Made by a program: the position numbers and the translations under genes. 64,000 nucleotides of DNA from Ligilactobacillus sp900765635. Its GTDB lineage: Bacteria > Bacillota > Bacilli > Lactobacillales > Lactobacillaceae. The number at the start of each line of letters is the position of its first letter. The first letter of the stretch is position 1. Positions 1-9,066 of the stretch are shown piece by piece. The DNA is taken from contig NZ_CASCJC010000001.1 of NCBI RefSeq assembly GCF_949152225.1, forward strand, positions 248,001 to 312,000. Reading direction: 5' to 3'. The notes beneath the pieces are model-generated. The model searched no databases and was not told the DNA's origin. It saw only the letters and a program-made list of their open reading frames with translations.

Positions 1-2
1 TA

Positions 3-1493
3 TTGACACTTGATCCTGCCCAAGCAACTGAAGGGGTTAGTTTAGTGGCAATTACTAATACAGTTGAAGGTATTTATCGTTTAAATTCTAAGAGTCAACC
101 GCAACCAGCTTTAGCTAAAAGTGTGGCTAAGCCTAGTGTAGACGGCTTACATTACACGATTAAGTTACGTAAAAATGTTAAATGGTCCAATAATACACCA
201 GTAACGGCTAAAGATGTCGTTTATGGCTGGCGTAGAGTGGTTGATCCTAAGACTGCTGCACCATATGCTTACTTGTTTGACGGTATCAAGAATGCTACGG
301 CAATTCAAGAAGGCAAAGCAGATCCTGAAACCTTAGGCGTTAGTGCACCAGATGACTACACTTTGCAAATTGATTTGGAACGTCCAATTCCATATCTTGA
401 TGTTTTGTTGGCTTTTCCAACTTTCTTTCCTCAAAATGAAGCCTACGTTAAAGAACAAGGCAAGAAGTTTGGGACAAGTGCTAACAATGTATTAGCAAGT
501 GGACCTTATGTTTTGAAAGGTTGGAGTGGTACCCAACAAAAATGGCAGATGGTTAAAAATAAAAAATATTGGGATAAAAAGAATGTAAAGATGCAAACAA
601 TCAACGTTCGGGTAGTCAAGCAAGTTTCAACTGCTTTAAACTTGTTCCAAACAGGTAAATTAGATGATATTGTTTTGACTGGAGCAATTGCACGTAGTAA
701 TAAAAATAACAAAGACGTTGTGATGCGTAAGGGGTCTTCAACAAAATATTTAGTACCAAACTTCAATCAAACATTAAAAGATGAAAAACTTAGACTGGCT
801 ATTTCGCAAGTCATTGATCGCAAGAGCTTGGCTAAAAATGTTTTAGGCGATGGCTCAATTGCCTCGATTGGCTTGATTCCTCAAGGGTTGATGAGTAATC
901 CTAAAACCGGTCAAGACTTCGCTAAACAAGCCGGTAAGGGTGTATATACCGATGTGAAAAATGCTAAGAAGTTGTGGAAAGAATATCGTGCAACAAACAA
1001 GCAACCTGTAACTTTGACGCTATTGACAAGCGATGAAGATACGGATAAAGCAACGGCTGAATACATTCAAAGTGCTATTGAAAGTAAACTCAAGGGTATC
1101 AAAGTCGATGTTCAAGCTGTGCCAGACAAGGTTGTCCAACAAAGAGCTAAAAATGGAGAGTTTGACTTGTATTTAGCTAACTGGGGTGCTGATTATCCAG
1201 ATGCAATTAGCTTTTTAGATATGTTTATCCCAGGTTCAAGCTTTAATTACGGTCAATATAACGATACAACTTATACAGACTTGATTAAGAAAGCTAAAAT
1301 TACAGATGCAGCTGATACACAGTTGCGTTATCAAGATTTGCTTGAAGCTGAAAAACTGTTGATGAAACAACAAGGTGTAATTCCTTTATATCAACGTGCA
1401 GTGATGCATCTAAATAACAAAAAAATTAAAGGAATTATTTATTACCCAACTGGTTCACACTTTGACTATAAATATGTAGAAAAGAAAAATTAA
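3..1493 (+). CDS. oppA: Oligopeptide ABC transporter substrate-binding protein OppA paralog, 5'-truncated by window edge
   Basis: Extracellular peptide-binding component (SBP_bac_5 family) that would feed peptides to an Opp permease. The visible 496 residues align along their length with the complete OppA encoded at 21816-23447, sharing blocks such as KWSN-x-PVTAKD near residue 61, PTFFPQNE near 138 and the GDGSI-x-x-x-GL-x-P block near 284. The first visible codon is internal: by comparison about 50 residues are missing, including the lipoprotein signal. It is therefore partial, not a true TTG start. No opp permease gene follows; an unrelated antiporter does, after a terminator. It probably shares the permease of the 23.6-27.6 kb operon or one lying upstream of the window. 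Confidence 0.9.
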   Translation: MTLDPAQATEGVSLVAITNTVEGIYRLNSKSQPQPALAKSVAKPSVDGLHYTIKLRKNVKWSNNTPVTAKDVVYGWRRVVDPKTAAPYAYLFDGIKNATAIQEGKADPETLGVSAPDDYTLQIDLERPIPYLDVLLAFPTFFPQNEAYVKEQGKKFGTSANNVLASGPYVLKGWSGTQQKWQMVKNKKYWDKKNVKMQTINVRVVKQVSTALNLFQTGKLDDIVLTGAIARSNKNNKDVVMRKGSSTKYLVPNFNQTLKDEKLRLAISQVIDRKSLAKNVLGDGSIASIGLIPQGLMSNPKTGQDFAKQAGKGVYTDVKNAKKLWKEYRATNKQPVTLTLLTSDEDTDKATAEYIQSAIESKLKGIKVDVQAVPDKVVQQRAKNGEFDLYLANWGADYPDAISFLDMFIPGSSFNYGQYNDTTYTDLIKKAKITDAADTQLRYQDLLEAEKLLMKQQGVIPLYQRAVMHLNNKKIKGIIYYPTGSHFDYKYVEKKN

Positions 1494-1499
1494 TATCAT

Positions 1500-1535
1500 A
1501 AAAAAGGTGGAAAGCTTGACTTTTCGCCTTTTTTC
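1500..1535 (+). terminator. Intrinsic terminator of the first oppA
   Basis: A-rich stem with GG/CC core (AAAAAGG...CTTTTCGCCTTTTTT) and a five-base loop, directly after the oppA stop codon. Confidence 0.75.
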
Positions 1536-1611
1536 GTAAGTTTGAGTGGCGCAACAATTCAAAAAATAGTACAATATTTTTTGAAAAATATTTTTAAGTG
1601 AGGAGAGCGAT

Positions 1612-2784
1612 ATGGAGTTTTTAGGAACATTATGTTTGGTGTTGATCACCACGGCTTTGGCAGGTCATTTTAGTCGAAGAATAGGCATTCCTGCTGTAAT
1701 TGGTCAATTATTGGTGGGCATCGTTTTAGGCCCGGCGGTGTTAGGATGGGTGACAAGTGATCATTTCATGCATTATTTTGCAGAAATTGGTGTTATCATC
1801 TTGATGTTTATCGCCGGATTAGAAAGTGATCTTGAATTATTGAAAAAATATTTGAAGCCAGCCGTTTCAGTGGCTTTATTTGGAGTAGGCGTTCCGATTG
1901 TTGTTGTTTACTTTTTTGGAAAACTGTTTAATTTTAATTTCGAACAAGCCTTATTTTTAGGGGTAATCTTTGCAGCAACTTCTGTAAGTATTTCGGTTGA
2001 AGTTTTAAAAGAGCTTAAAAAGATCGATACTAAGGAAGGAACAACGATTCTTGGTGCAGCTGTGATCGATGATATTATGGCAGTCTTGATTTTAAGTGCC
2101 TTGGTTAGTATCTTTAGTGACATTTCAGCTAGCACTAGTAGTCATGAACCTTCATCGTTGCTATTGAGTTTTGGGCTACAAGCCTTGTATTTTGTAGGTG
2201 TCTTTTTTGTCTTTCGTTTTATCGCACCGCCTTTAATGCGATTTGCACAACATTTGACGATTCCAGTTTCTGTTATCTTAGTTTCGTTAGTTTTGTGCTT
2301 AGGCATGGCATATGTAGCAGATTTAGTTGGTTTAAGCGGAGTGGTAGGTTCATTTTTTGCAGGGGTTGCAATTGCGCAAACGCCGTGCAAAAAAGAGGTC
2401 GATTCCAATATTGAGCCGATTGGATATGCAGTCTTTATTCCGATGTTTTTTGTAAGTATCGGCTTAAATATGACATTTGATGGCTTTTTAAATGATCTAA
2501 TCTTCATTATTCCACTAACAATTTTAGCATTGTTAACTAAGTGGATTGGATGTGGTTTTGGTGCTAAAGTGTTAGGTATGGACTTGCATTCAGCTAATAT
2601 CATTGGAGCCGGAATGGTATCGCGTGGTGAAATGGCATTGATTATCGCACAGATCGGTTATAGTGCTAAATTATTATCTGAGCAATACTACTCAGGTGTA
2701 ATTGTAACGATTATTTTAACTACCTTAGTAGCACCATTTATGCTAAAAGATGCCTTACAACGCCAAGAAAAAAGAGCAAAATAG
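1612..2784 (+). CDS. CPA2-family cation:proton antiporter (NapA/KefB-like)
   Basis: Integral membrane exchanger of Na+ or K+ for H+, 390 residues with about 12 hydrophobic segments. The paired Asp-Asp at residues 153-154 inside GAAVIDDIMAV is the ion-binding signature of electrogenic CPA2 antiporters such as NapA. It ends soon after the last membrane segment, so no RCK/TrkA-N regulatory domain is present, unlike KefB/KefC. The ATG follows a good GAGGAG ribosome site. It is a single-gene unit between two terminators. Which ion it carries cannot be told from sequence. Confidence 0.88.
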   Translation: MEFLGTLCLVLITTALAGHFSRRIGIPAVIGQLLVGIVLGPAVLGWVTSDHFMHYFAEIGVIILMFIAGLESDLELLKKYLKPAVSVALFGVGVPIVVVYFFGKLFNFNFEQALFLGVIFAATSVSISVEVLKELKKIDTKEGTTILGAAVIDDIMAVLILSALVSIFSDISASTSSHEPSSLLLSFGLQALYFVGVFFVFRFIAPPLMRFAQHLTIPVSVILVSLVLCLGMAYVADLVGLSGVVGSFFAGVAIAQTPCKKEVDSNIEPIGYAVFIPMFFVSIGLNMTFDGFLNDLIFIIPLTILALLTKWIGCGFGAKVLGMDLHSANIIGAGMVSRGEMALIIAQIGYSAKLLSEQYYSGVIVTIILTTLVAPFMLKDALQRQEKRAK

Positions 2785-2785
2785 T

Positions 2786-2826
2786 TAAAAAGCGTAGGAT
2801 CTCTATTAGATTCTGCGCTTTTTTTG
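2786..2826 (+). terminator. Intrinsic terminator of the antiporter gene
   Basis: Stem AAAAAGCGTAGGATC / GATTCTGCGCTTTTT, loop TCTATTA, then a T-run. Confidence 0.85.
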
Positions 2827-2837
2827 ATAGTTGCTAA

Positions 2838-2913
2838 TTCACTTAAACACTACAAAATAATTACATAATGCTTACAAAGCTACCACTGATTCATTACATT
2901 TGTTTTATATACT
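2838..2913 (+). promoter_or_regulatory. Pho-box-like repeats and promoter of the ugp operon
   Basis: Three direct repeats CTACAA (2850), TTACAT (2861) and TTACAA (2872) lie exactly 11 bp apart, with a weaker TTCACT at 2838. This is the spacing and core (TT-x-ACA, about one helical turn) of Gram-positive PhoP sites. A TATACT -10 hexamer sits at 2908-2913 with no recognisable -35, as expected for an activator-dependent promoter. Seen: repeats and -10. Inferred: PhoP control under phosphate limitation. Confidence 0.55.
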
Positions 2914-2955
2914 AAAAAGCGAAATGTTAGTAAAAGTAATTTAGAGGTGGAAAAA

Positions 2956-4086
2956 ATGTCGATTGAATTAAAAAATATTGCTAAAAGTTATGACGGTGAA
3001 AATTGGACCTTACAAAATATCAATACCAAGATTGAAACCGGGGAATTTTTCGCCATTGTAGGCCCGTCTGGATGTGGAAAAAGTACTTTGTTACGAATGA
3101 TTGCCGGGTTGATTTCAATTTCAGATGGTCAATTATTAATCGATGACAAAGATGTTACTAACTTGGCACCTCAAGATCGCAATTTAACGATGGTTTTTCA
3201 AAATTATGCGTTATTTCCATTTTTATCTGTAAAAGATAATGTTGCATTTGGCTTGAAGGCTCGCAAGATGGATCCAAAACAAATCAATGAGCGCGTTGCC
3301 CAAGCGCTAGAATTAGTTAATTTGACAGAGTATGCACAAAGAAAGCCACGTGAACTTTCTGGTGGTCAACGTCAACGAGTTGCAGTAGCACGTGCAATCG
3401 CAAGTGATGCAAAGATTTGCTTGATGGATGAACCTTTATCTAATTTAGATGCTCAATTGCGTGGCAAGATGCGTTCTGAAATTCGTGAGATTCAACAACG
3501 TCTAGGTTTAACCTTAATCTATGTAACACACGATCAAGTCGAAGCAATGACGATGGCTGATCGTATTATGGTTTTACATGATCATAAGATTCAACAGATT
3601 GGAACACCGCTAGAAATTTATACCAGACCAGCTAATACTTTTGTCGGGGAATTTTTTGGAACACCACGGATGAACATTTTACAAGCTGATTATGATGAAG
3701 TGTTAAACAAATTAACGCTTGATGCGGATATGGAATTTGCAGTTACGCAAAAATTAGTTGCTGGGCAATATCGAATTGGAGTTCGTCCGGGTGCATTATT
3801 GTTAGATGCGACCGCAAATATTACGAATGCACATGTTCATAACATTGAATATTTAGGAAATCAATCGATCATCGAAGTAACATTAGATGACGGTCAGCAA
3901 TTACGTATGACAACACCAGAAAGCGATGATACCTTGTATCGTATCAATCAGCGTGTCAAAGTAACTTTAAATGGTGATTATTATGTATTTGCCCCAGATG
4001 GTGAAATTTTAATGTATGGCAAGGGAGGAAGTCAAAATGGAACAACTAACATCCAATGTGAATTACAAGGCGTCGCAGGCCGCTAA
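2956..4086 (+). CDS. ugpC: Glycerol-3-phosphate-type ABC transporter ATP-binding protein
   Basis: Cytoplasmic ATPase of a CUT1-type importer (UgpC/MalK/MsmK family), 376 residues. Walker A GPSGCGKST is at residues 36-44, followed by the signature ELSGGQRQR, Walker B CLMDEP and a C-terminal TOBE-type regulatory region. The ATG at 2956 is preferred because AGAGGTGG lies five bases upstream; an in-frame GTG at 2947 overlaps that ribosome site. It is the first gene of ugpC-A-E-B-Q, and its last 50 bases overlap ugpA in another frame. Such ATPases are often shared between sugar importers, so the glycerophosphodiester assignment rests on ugpQ at the operon end. Confidence 0.88.
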   Translation: MSIELKNIAKSYDGENWTLQNINTKIETGEFFAIVGPSGCGKSTLLRMIAGLISISDGQLLIDDKDVTNLAPQDRNLTMVFQNYALFPFLSVKDNVAFGLKARKMDPKQINERVAQALELVNLTEYAQRKPRELSGGQRQRVAVARAIASDAKICLMDEPLSNLDAQLRGKMRSEIREIQQRLGLTLIYVTHDQVEAMTMADRIMVLHDHKIQQIGTPLEIYTRPANTFVGEFFGTPRMNILQADYDEVLNKLTLDADMEFAVTQKLVAGQYRIGVRPGALLLDATANITNAHVHNIEYLGNQSIIEVTLDDGQQLRMTTPESDDTLYRINQRVKVTLNGDYYVFAPDGEILMYGKGGSQNGTTNIQCELQGVAGR

Positions 4087-4984
4087 AAAGAAAGTCTTAG
4101 CTAAGGGATTTAATGTTAACGCTAAAGATAAGTTCTATGCATTAGCATTTTTAGGACCATCTTTAGTCGTTTTAGGCTTATTTGTCTTTTATCCAATGTT
4201 AAAGACACTTTATTTGAGTTTATTTTTAACAAATAGCGTAGGCAAACCCACGGTATTTGTAGGCTTGCAAAATTATATTGATCTGTTAACTTCTAGTGCA
4301 TATCTCAACAGTTTAAAGGCGACATTTATCTATGTTTTGGGTGTGTCCATTTTGACCGTAGTATTTGGCTTATTGCTTGCACAAACGGCAAGTGCCAAGC
4401 TTAAAGGAATCGGCTTTTTTAGAACAGTCTTTTCAGGTACTATGGGTGTTTCGGTTTCGGTAGCGGCTATTTTTTGGCTATTTATTTTCAATCCTTCGGT
4501 AGGCTTATTAAATAAAATCTTGGAACTTTTTGGTATTCCTGCCATCAATTGGTTAACAGAACCAGGATGGGCAATGTTGGCGATTATTGTTTCAACTGTA
4601 TGGATGAATTTAGGTTTTACTTTTTTGATTTTCTTTGGCGCATTACAATCCGTTCCCGCTACACTTTATGAAGCAGCTCAAATCGCAGGGGTTTCCAAGC
4701 GTTATCAATTTTTTAGAATTACAATTCCAATGATTTCACCTACCTTATTTTTTGTGTCCATTATTACATTGATTGATGCATTTAAGAGTTTTGGCTTAAT
4801 CGACTTGATGACTGCGGGTGGACCAAATAACGCAACTAACCTATTAGTATATCGGGTTTATCAAGATGCATTTATCAACGGTAATTATGCTTTAGCTAGT
4901 ACCGAATCGATTGTTTTAGCAATCGTCATTGCAATTTTTACTTTGATTCAATTTAAATTCTTAGAAAAAAAGGTGACATATTAA
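4037..4984 (+). CDS. ugpA: ABC transporter permease UgpA-like
   Basis: Membrane permease subunit (MalF/UgpA type), 315 residues with about six transmembrane segments. The EAA loop that docks on the ATPase is at ATLYEAAQIAGVS. The ATG at 4037 is chosen because AAGGGAGG ends eight bases upstream; the upstream in-frame ATG at 4016 has no ribosome site. The start lies 50 bases inside ugpC, an unusually long overlap suggesting translational coupling. It should pair with UgpE to form the channel of the glycerol-3-phosphate/glycerophosphodiester importer. Confidence 0.87.
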   Translation: MEQLTSNVNYKASQAAKKKVLAKGFNVNAKDKFYALAFLGPSLVVLGLFVFYPMLKTLYLSLFLTNSVGKPTVFVGLQNYIDLLTSSAYLNSLKATFIYVLGVSILTVVFGLLLAQTASAKLKGIGFFRTVFSGTMGVSVSVAAIFWLFIFNPSVGLLNKILELFGIPAINWLTEPGWAMLAIIVSTVWMNLGFTFLIFFGALQSVPATLYEAAQIAGVSKRYQFFRITIPMISPTLFFVSIITLIDAFKSFGLIDLMTAGGPNNATNLLVYRVYQDAFINGNYALASTESIVLAIVIAIFTLIQFKFLEKKVTY

Positions 4985-5814
4985 TGATGGAGACACAAAA
5001 TACTTCTATAAAAAGTAAGCTTGGACAATATATTGTTTTATGTTTATTAGCCTTATTTGTTTTAGTGCCATTTATTTTGGGCTTTTGGAGTAGTCTGTTA
5101 CCGACTGCTGAAATTTCACAAGGGAAGTTTTTTAGTACAAATATCTCATTAAATAACTATATTTCAGCAATTCATCATACAGAAATACTACGCTATATGG
5201 TAAACAGCTTAGTAATTTCTTTGGTGACGATGCTAGCCCAATTACTGTTTTGTTCAATGAGCGCTTATGCATTTGTCTTTTTGAAATTTAAGGGACGTAA
5301 CTTGTTGTTTGGTGTGTTTTTGATTACGATGATGCTACCATTTGAAGCCCAAGTGATTCCTAACTTTAATACGATGCGTCAATTAAACTTGTTAAACACC
5401 TATGCTGTAATGATTGTTCCATTTTTAACATCTGCTTTTGGAACATTCATGTTACGGCAAGCATTCATGCAAATTCCAGGCGAATTAAAGGAAGCTGCTG
5501 ATATCGAAGGGTTATCGCATTGGCAATTTTACCTTAAAGGTGCTTTACCTTACGCTAAGATTAGCTTGTTGACACTTGCATCGTATAGTTTTTTAGCTAG
5601 TTGGAACCAATATATGTGGCCAATGTTGACGACATTTAGTGATCAGTTTAGACCAGTGCAATATGGCTTGAAACAATTGCAATCACAAGAAACGTTTAAT
5701 GATTGGGGAATGATTCAAGCAAGTGCAGCAATCGTCGTAATTCCAACGTTGATTGTTTTATTTATCGGACAAAAATCATTCAAGAGTGGTATTAATGATG
5801 GGGCGGTGAAATAA
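4984..5814 (+). CDS. ugpE: ABC transporter permease UgpE-like
   Basis: Second permease subunit (MalG/UgpE type), 276 residues and about six membrane segments, with the EAA loop at ELKEAADIEGLSHWQF. The ATG at 4984 shares one base with the ugpA stop codon (TAATG), and AAGGTGA upstream serves as ribosome site; the ATG at 4987 is the alternative. The stop in turn overlaps the ugpB start by one base, so ugpA-E-B are translationally coupled. Confidence 0.87.
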   Translation: MMETQNTSIKSKLGQYIVLCLLALFVLVPFILGFWSSLLPTAEISQGKFFSTNISLNNYISAIHHTEILRYMVNSLVISLVTMLAQLLFCSMSAYAFVFLKFKGRNLLFGVFLITMMLPFEAQVIPNFNTMRQLNLLNTYAVMIVPFLTSAFGTFMLRQAFMQIPGELKEAADIEGLSHWQFYLKGALPYAKISLLTLASYSFLASWNQYMWPMLTTFSDQFRPVQYGLKQLQSQETFNDWGMIQASAAIVVIPTLIVLFIGQKSFKSGINDGAVK

Positions 5815-7169
5815 TGAAACTGACAAAACTTGCTAAATTTGTATGTGCAGGGACTTTGGCTTGTTTATTAGGAGCTAGTTTGAGTGGTTGTAGTAAAAAA
5901 GATGCAATCCAAGCAGATACACGTACTAAAATTGTTTTTTGGCATGAAATGACCGGCCAAGGACAAGATAAGCTTGAACAATTAGTTAATGAATTTAACA
6001 AGTCCCAAGATAAATACACCGTTGTTCCAGAATTTGTGGGAAGTTATAACGAAGCGATTCAAAAAATCTTGAATACACATGGTACGGATGCTTCGCCGGC
6101 TGTTTTTCAATCGATGGACGTTTCGACTGCACAGATGTATTATAGTGGATATACAACACCTGTTCAAAAGTTCATCGATGAAGATAACTATGATGTCAGC
6201 CAAATTTCAGATGTAGCACGAGCTTTTTACTCTAAAGATGGCAAGCAACTTTCGATGCCATTTAACACATCACAACCGGTGCTATATTATAATGCAACGC
6301 TCTTAAAGGAATATGGTATTACACCACCACCTAAGGATCCATCTTATAGTGATATTACTCGAGTTGCTAACGAACTTTATGAAAAATCAAATCATAAGAT
6401 TAAAGGTATGAGTGTTGAAATTTATGGTTGGTTTTTTGAACAATTCATGGCCAACTCTAAAGTATGTATGGCTAATAACGATAATGGACGTTCTGGAATT
6501 CCAACGGCAGTTAATTTCACTAATCAAGCAACGGTGGATGCTATGAAATGGATTCAAGATAATTTAAAGAACGGTTCATTTATGAATTATGGTGCTGGTT
6601 CAAATGCTGGAACCAACGAAACAGCGGCGTTCTTATCACGAAAATTAGGTATGTTTTTACAATCTTCTGGTTCAATTACACAGTTAACAACCGGAACTAA
6701 AGACGAAGTGGGCGTGTGTTATTATCCACATCCAGATGGCCAAGAGGCTAATGGAGTCTCGATTGGTGGAGCATCTTTATGGATTTCAAATGACAAATCA
6801 AACAAAGTTCAACATGGGGCATGGGAATTGATTAAATTCTTGTTATCTGCTAAATCCCAAGCACAATGGCAAGCAGCCACAGGTTATTTAGCTTTAAATA
6901 AAAAGTCACAAGAACAAAAAGTTTTAGTAGATTTGTATAAGAAAAATCCAGCTGCTAAGGTTGCAAGTGATCAATTGAATAGAACGATTGCTAATACGGC
7001 TAATTCAGGTATCTTCATGCAAAATGTTGTGCAAGAACGCCTCTTGAGCCAAACCGCAATGGAACAAATTTATGATGGAACAGATGTTAACAAAGCGCTT
7101 CAAGAAGCCCAAAATTCAATGAATAGCTATATTACTTCCAGCAACAAGGCGGAAGGATTTACTAAGTAA
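5814..7169 (+). CDS. ugpB: Glycerol-3-phosphate/diester-binding lipoprotein UgpB-like
   Basis: Solute-binding lipoprotein of family 1 (SBP_bac_1), 451 residues. The N-terminus has a basic start, a hydrophobic stretch and lipobox L-S-G-C with Cys26 as the lipid anchor, so it is tethered outside the membrane. The mature domain has the KIVFWHEMTG opening typical of CUT1 binding proteins. It starts at ATG 5814, overlapping the ugpE stop by one base. Binding of glycerol-3-phosphate or glycerophosphodiesters is inferred from the neighbouring phosphodiesterase; maltodextrin-type binders share the fold. Confidence 0.85.
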   Translation: MKLTKLAKFVCAGTLACLLGASLSGCSKKDAIQADTRTKIVFWHEMTGQGQDKLEQLVNEFNKSQDKYTVVPEFVGSYNEAIQKILNTHGTDASPAVFQSMDVSTAQMYYSGYTTPVQKFIDEDNYDVSQISDVARAFYSKDGKQLSMPFNTSQPVLYYNATLLKEYGITPPPKDPSYSDITRVANELYEKSNHKIKGMSVEIYGWFFEQFMANSKVCMANNDNGRSGIPTAVNFTNQATVDAMKWIQDNLKNGSFMNYGAGSNAGTNETAAFLSRKLGMFLQSSGSITQLTTGTKDEVGVCYYPHPDGQEANGVSIGGASLWISNDKSNKVQHGAWELIKFLLSAKSQAQWQAATGYLALNKKSQEQKVLVDLYKKNPAAKVASDQLNRTIANTANSGIFMQNVVQERLLSQTAMEQIYDGTDVNKALQEAQNSMNSYITSSNKAEGFTK

Positions 7170-7182
7170 AGAAGGAAATAAT

Positions 7183-7866
7183 ATGACAGTACAAACGAAA
7201 ATTTTCGGACATCGGGGATATCCGGCCAAGTTTGCAGAAAATTCATTAGAAGGATTTAAATATGTTTTAGATAATGGCATTGACGGAATTGAGTTTGATG
7301 TTCATCTGACTAAAGATAATATTCCTGTGATTATGCATGACGAAAAGATTGATCGCACAACTGATGGTAGTGGATTGATTAATGATTATACTTTAGCAGA
7401 GTTGAAACATTTTAAATTGGCTAATGGTGAAAGTATCCCGACTTTGCAAGAACTTTTGGAGCTAGTTGGCTCAAAAGATGTGTTGCTTAACTTAGAATTT
7501 AAAACTGACGCTATCGCTTATCCAAACATCGAACGAATCGTCTTAGAGATGGTTGCCCAAGCTAATTTGGCGCATCCGGTCATTTATTCGTCGTTTAATC
7601 TACAAACCTTACGCAACTGTCAGGCTATTGCACCCGGGCAAAATTATAATTGGTTGATCTTTAAAGATTTGCCAAATGCCGATGAAGTGGTGGCAACAGA
7701 AAAATTGGCGGGGATTCATCCGCATCGCTACCAAGTTTGTCAAGCCCCACAACGCGTCTGGACGATTAACGACGAGGCGACGGCTAGGGACTTATTTGTT
7801 AAAAATATTGCTGGAATTTTTACTAATGAGTTCGAAAAAATGTGGGAATTACGGGCTAAAATCTAG
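7183..7866 (+). CDS. ugpQ: Glycerophosphodiester phosphodiesterase
   Basis: Cytoplasmic GDPD of 227 residues that cleaves glycerophosphodiesters to glycerol-3-phosphate and an alcohol. The metal and catalytic motifs are visible: HRG near residue 10, EN near 19, E-F-D-V-H-L-T-K-D near 36-44, the second catalytic His in MHDEKIDRTTDG, and a C-terminal Trp-Thr motif (VWTIND). There is no signal peptide, so it acts on imported substrate, as the Ugp importer upstream suggests. The ribosome site is AAGGAA. It closes the operon, giving a route to phosphate and glycerol from phospholipid head groups or teichoic-acid debris. Confidence 0.9.
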   Translation: MTVQTKIFGHRGYPAKFAENSLEGFKYVLDNGIDGIEFDVHLTKDNIPVIMHDEKIDRTTDGSGLINDYTLAELKHFKLANGESIPTLQELLELVGSKDVLLNLEFKTDAIAYPNIERIVLEMVAQANLAHPVIYSSFNLQTLRNCQAIAPGQNYNWLIFKDLPNADEVVATEKLAGIHPHRYQVCQAPQRVWTINDEATARDLFVKNIAGIFTNEFEKMWELRAKI

Positions 7867-7935
7867 TTGCGAAAAAAATCGTCAATTTTTGATAAAAACT
7901 TGAGATAAAACACTCGTATTCTCAAAAAAATATGG

Positions 7936-8018
7936 TACAATGAGAGAGTCCTAAGTAAGGACTCTCTTTATTTGTTTTTTGTGTTTTCTTTGAGCGGCAG
8001 GGGTGTCGCTCTTTTTTT
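7936..8018 (+). other. Two tandem intrinsic terminators with a -10 element just ahead
   Basis: Hairpin 1 is GAGAGTCC (7944-7951) / GGACTCTC (7959-7966), perfect, followed by T-rich sequence. Hairpin 2 is GAGCGGCA (7992) / TGTCGCTC (8004-8011), loop GGGG, then seven T. A TACAAT at 7936-7941 could be a -10 element, which would put hairpin 1 at the very 5' end of a short transcript. The simplest reading is the double terminator of the ugp operon; a small RNA is possible but unproven. Confidence 0.6.
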
Positions 8019-8071
8019 GTGCTCATTTTTATTTTACTTTTTGTATAATAAAGTTAAGAAAGGTGATCAAA

Positions 8072-8938
8072 ATGACAGAAAAAGAATATAAACATGAAGT
8101 TGTTAGACCAAATGAAAAATTACCGGTTTGGGTTTGGATGCACAATTCAAATTTTAATTATTCAAGTTATATTGCGCCACATTGGCATCAATCGATTGAA
8201 TTGAGTTATACACTCACGGGTGAAATAGATGAATTCATTATTGAAGGTCAAAACTATCATTGTGAGCCTGGCAAAATACTGGTGGTTAATTCACAAGAAA
8301 TTCATAGTATAAAAGTATTTAAAAACGGAATAGATAAAAGAGCGCTATCTGTAATATTTACATATAAGTTTGTTAAAGAGATGTATCCTATGATAGATAA
8401 CATGGTATTTTCATTGAATAATTATTCCAAATTAACCGATGGTCAAAAATATAAATACAAGAAATTGCAAAAATTGTTACAACAAGTAGCAACAATTTAC
8501 GCTGAGAAAGAAAACGAGTATAAGAATATATCGATTAGTGTTAAACTTTTGGAAATATTGGAAATTTTAATTAAGAATTTCATGATAGAAGCTAAGTGTA
8601 AAAGTACTAAGGAAGTTAGGATTGTTGAAAGGACACAAGCAATAATTGAATATATTCAAAAAAATTATCAAGAGGAATTATCGTTAGAAAATATTGCACG
8701 TTATCATCATGTTTCTAAAGAGTATTTGGCTCGTTTTTTCAAAAAATACATTGGAATCACAATTGGACAATATATAGCAGAAATAAGAGCTAAGCATGCT
8801 TATGATGATATTGTTACGGGAAAGCATAATTTAACAGAAATCGCGCTAAACAACGGCTTTAGCGGGATTAGAACGATGGATAGAGCTTTGATTAGAATTT
8901 ATGGCCGAAAAGCTAGTGAATTAAAAAAGGTCAATTAG
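8072..8938 (+). CDS. AraC-family transcriptional regulator with cupin sensor
   Basis: One-component regulator, 288 residues. The N-terminal cupin domain includes PHWHQSIELSY near residues 33-43 and a CEPGKILVVN segment; the C-terminal AraC domain carries two helix-turn-helix units (LSLENIARYHHVSKEYLARFF and LTEIALNNGFSG). The ATG at 8072 has AAAGGTGA upstream; a GTG at 8003 in the same frame lies inside the terminator hairpin and is rejected. TATAAT at 8044-8049 is a likely -10. It stands directly upstream of the beta-glucoside PTS genes in the same direction, so it probably controls them. Its codon use is more AT-rich than its neighbours'. Confidence 0.85.
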   Translation: MTEKEYKHEVVRPNEKLPVWVWMHNSNFNYSSYIAPHWHQSIELSYTLTGEIDEFIIEGQNYHCEPGKILVVNSQEIHSIKVFKNGIDKRALSVIFTYKFVKEMYPMIDNMVFSLNNYSKLTDGQKYKYKKLQKLLQQVATIYAEKENEYKNISISVKLLEILEILIKNFMIEAKCKSTKEVRIVERTQAIIEYIQKNYQEELSLENIARYHHVSKEYLARFFKKYIGITIGQYIAEIRAKHAYDDIVTGKHNLTEIALNNGFSGIRTMDRALIRIYGRKASELKKVN

Positions 8939-8989
8939 CGCCAATTATAAGTTAATTGATGACAAGCGGTCTAGGCGTTAGGATGGTAC

Positions 8990-9014
8990 TATAATAGATG
9001 TAGAAAGCGCTTTC
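8990..9014 (+). promoter_or_regulatory. -10 element and CcpA cre site of the beta-glucoside operon
   Basis: TATAAT (8990-8995) is followed eight bases later by the palindrome GAAAGCGCTTTC (9003-9014), a near-consensus catabolite-responsive element. A cre overlapping the transcription start fits repression by CcpA when preferred sugars are present. Confidence 0.75.
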
Positions 9015-9066
9015 GATTACATTTTTAAGCTTTTTATATTATCTATACTTAATGGAGGCATTTATT

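Noticed and set aside
2142..2603. Long minus-strand frame of about 150 codons inside the antiporter gene
   Set aside because: It is antisense to a clear membrane protein gene, lacks a ribosome site and has the composition expected of a mirror frame.
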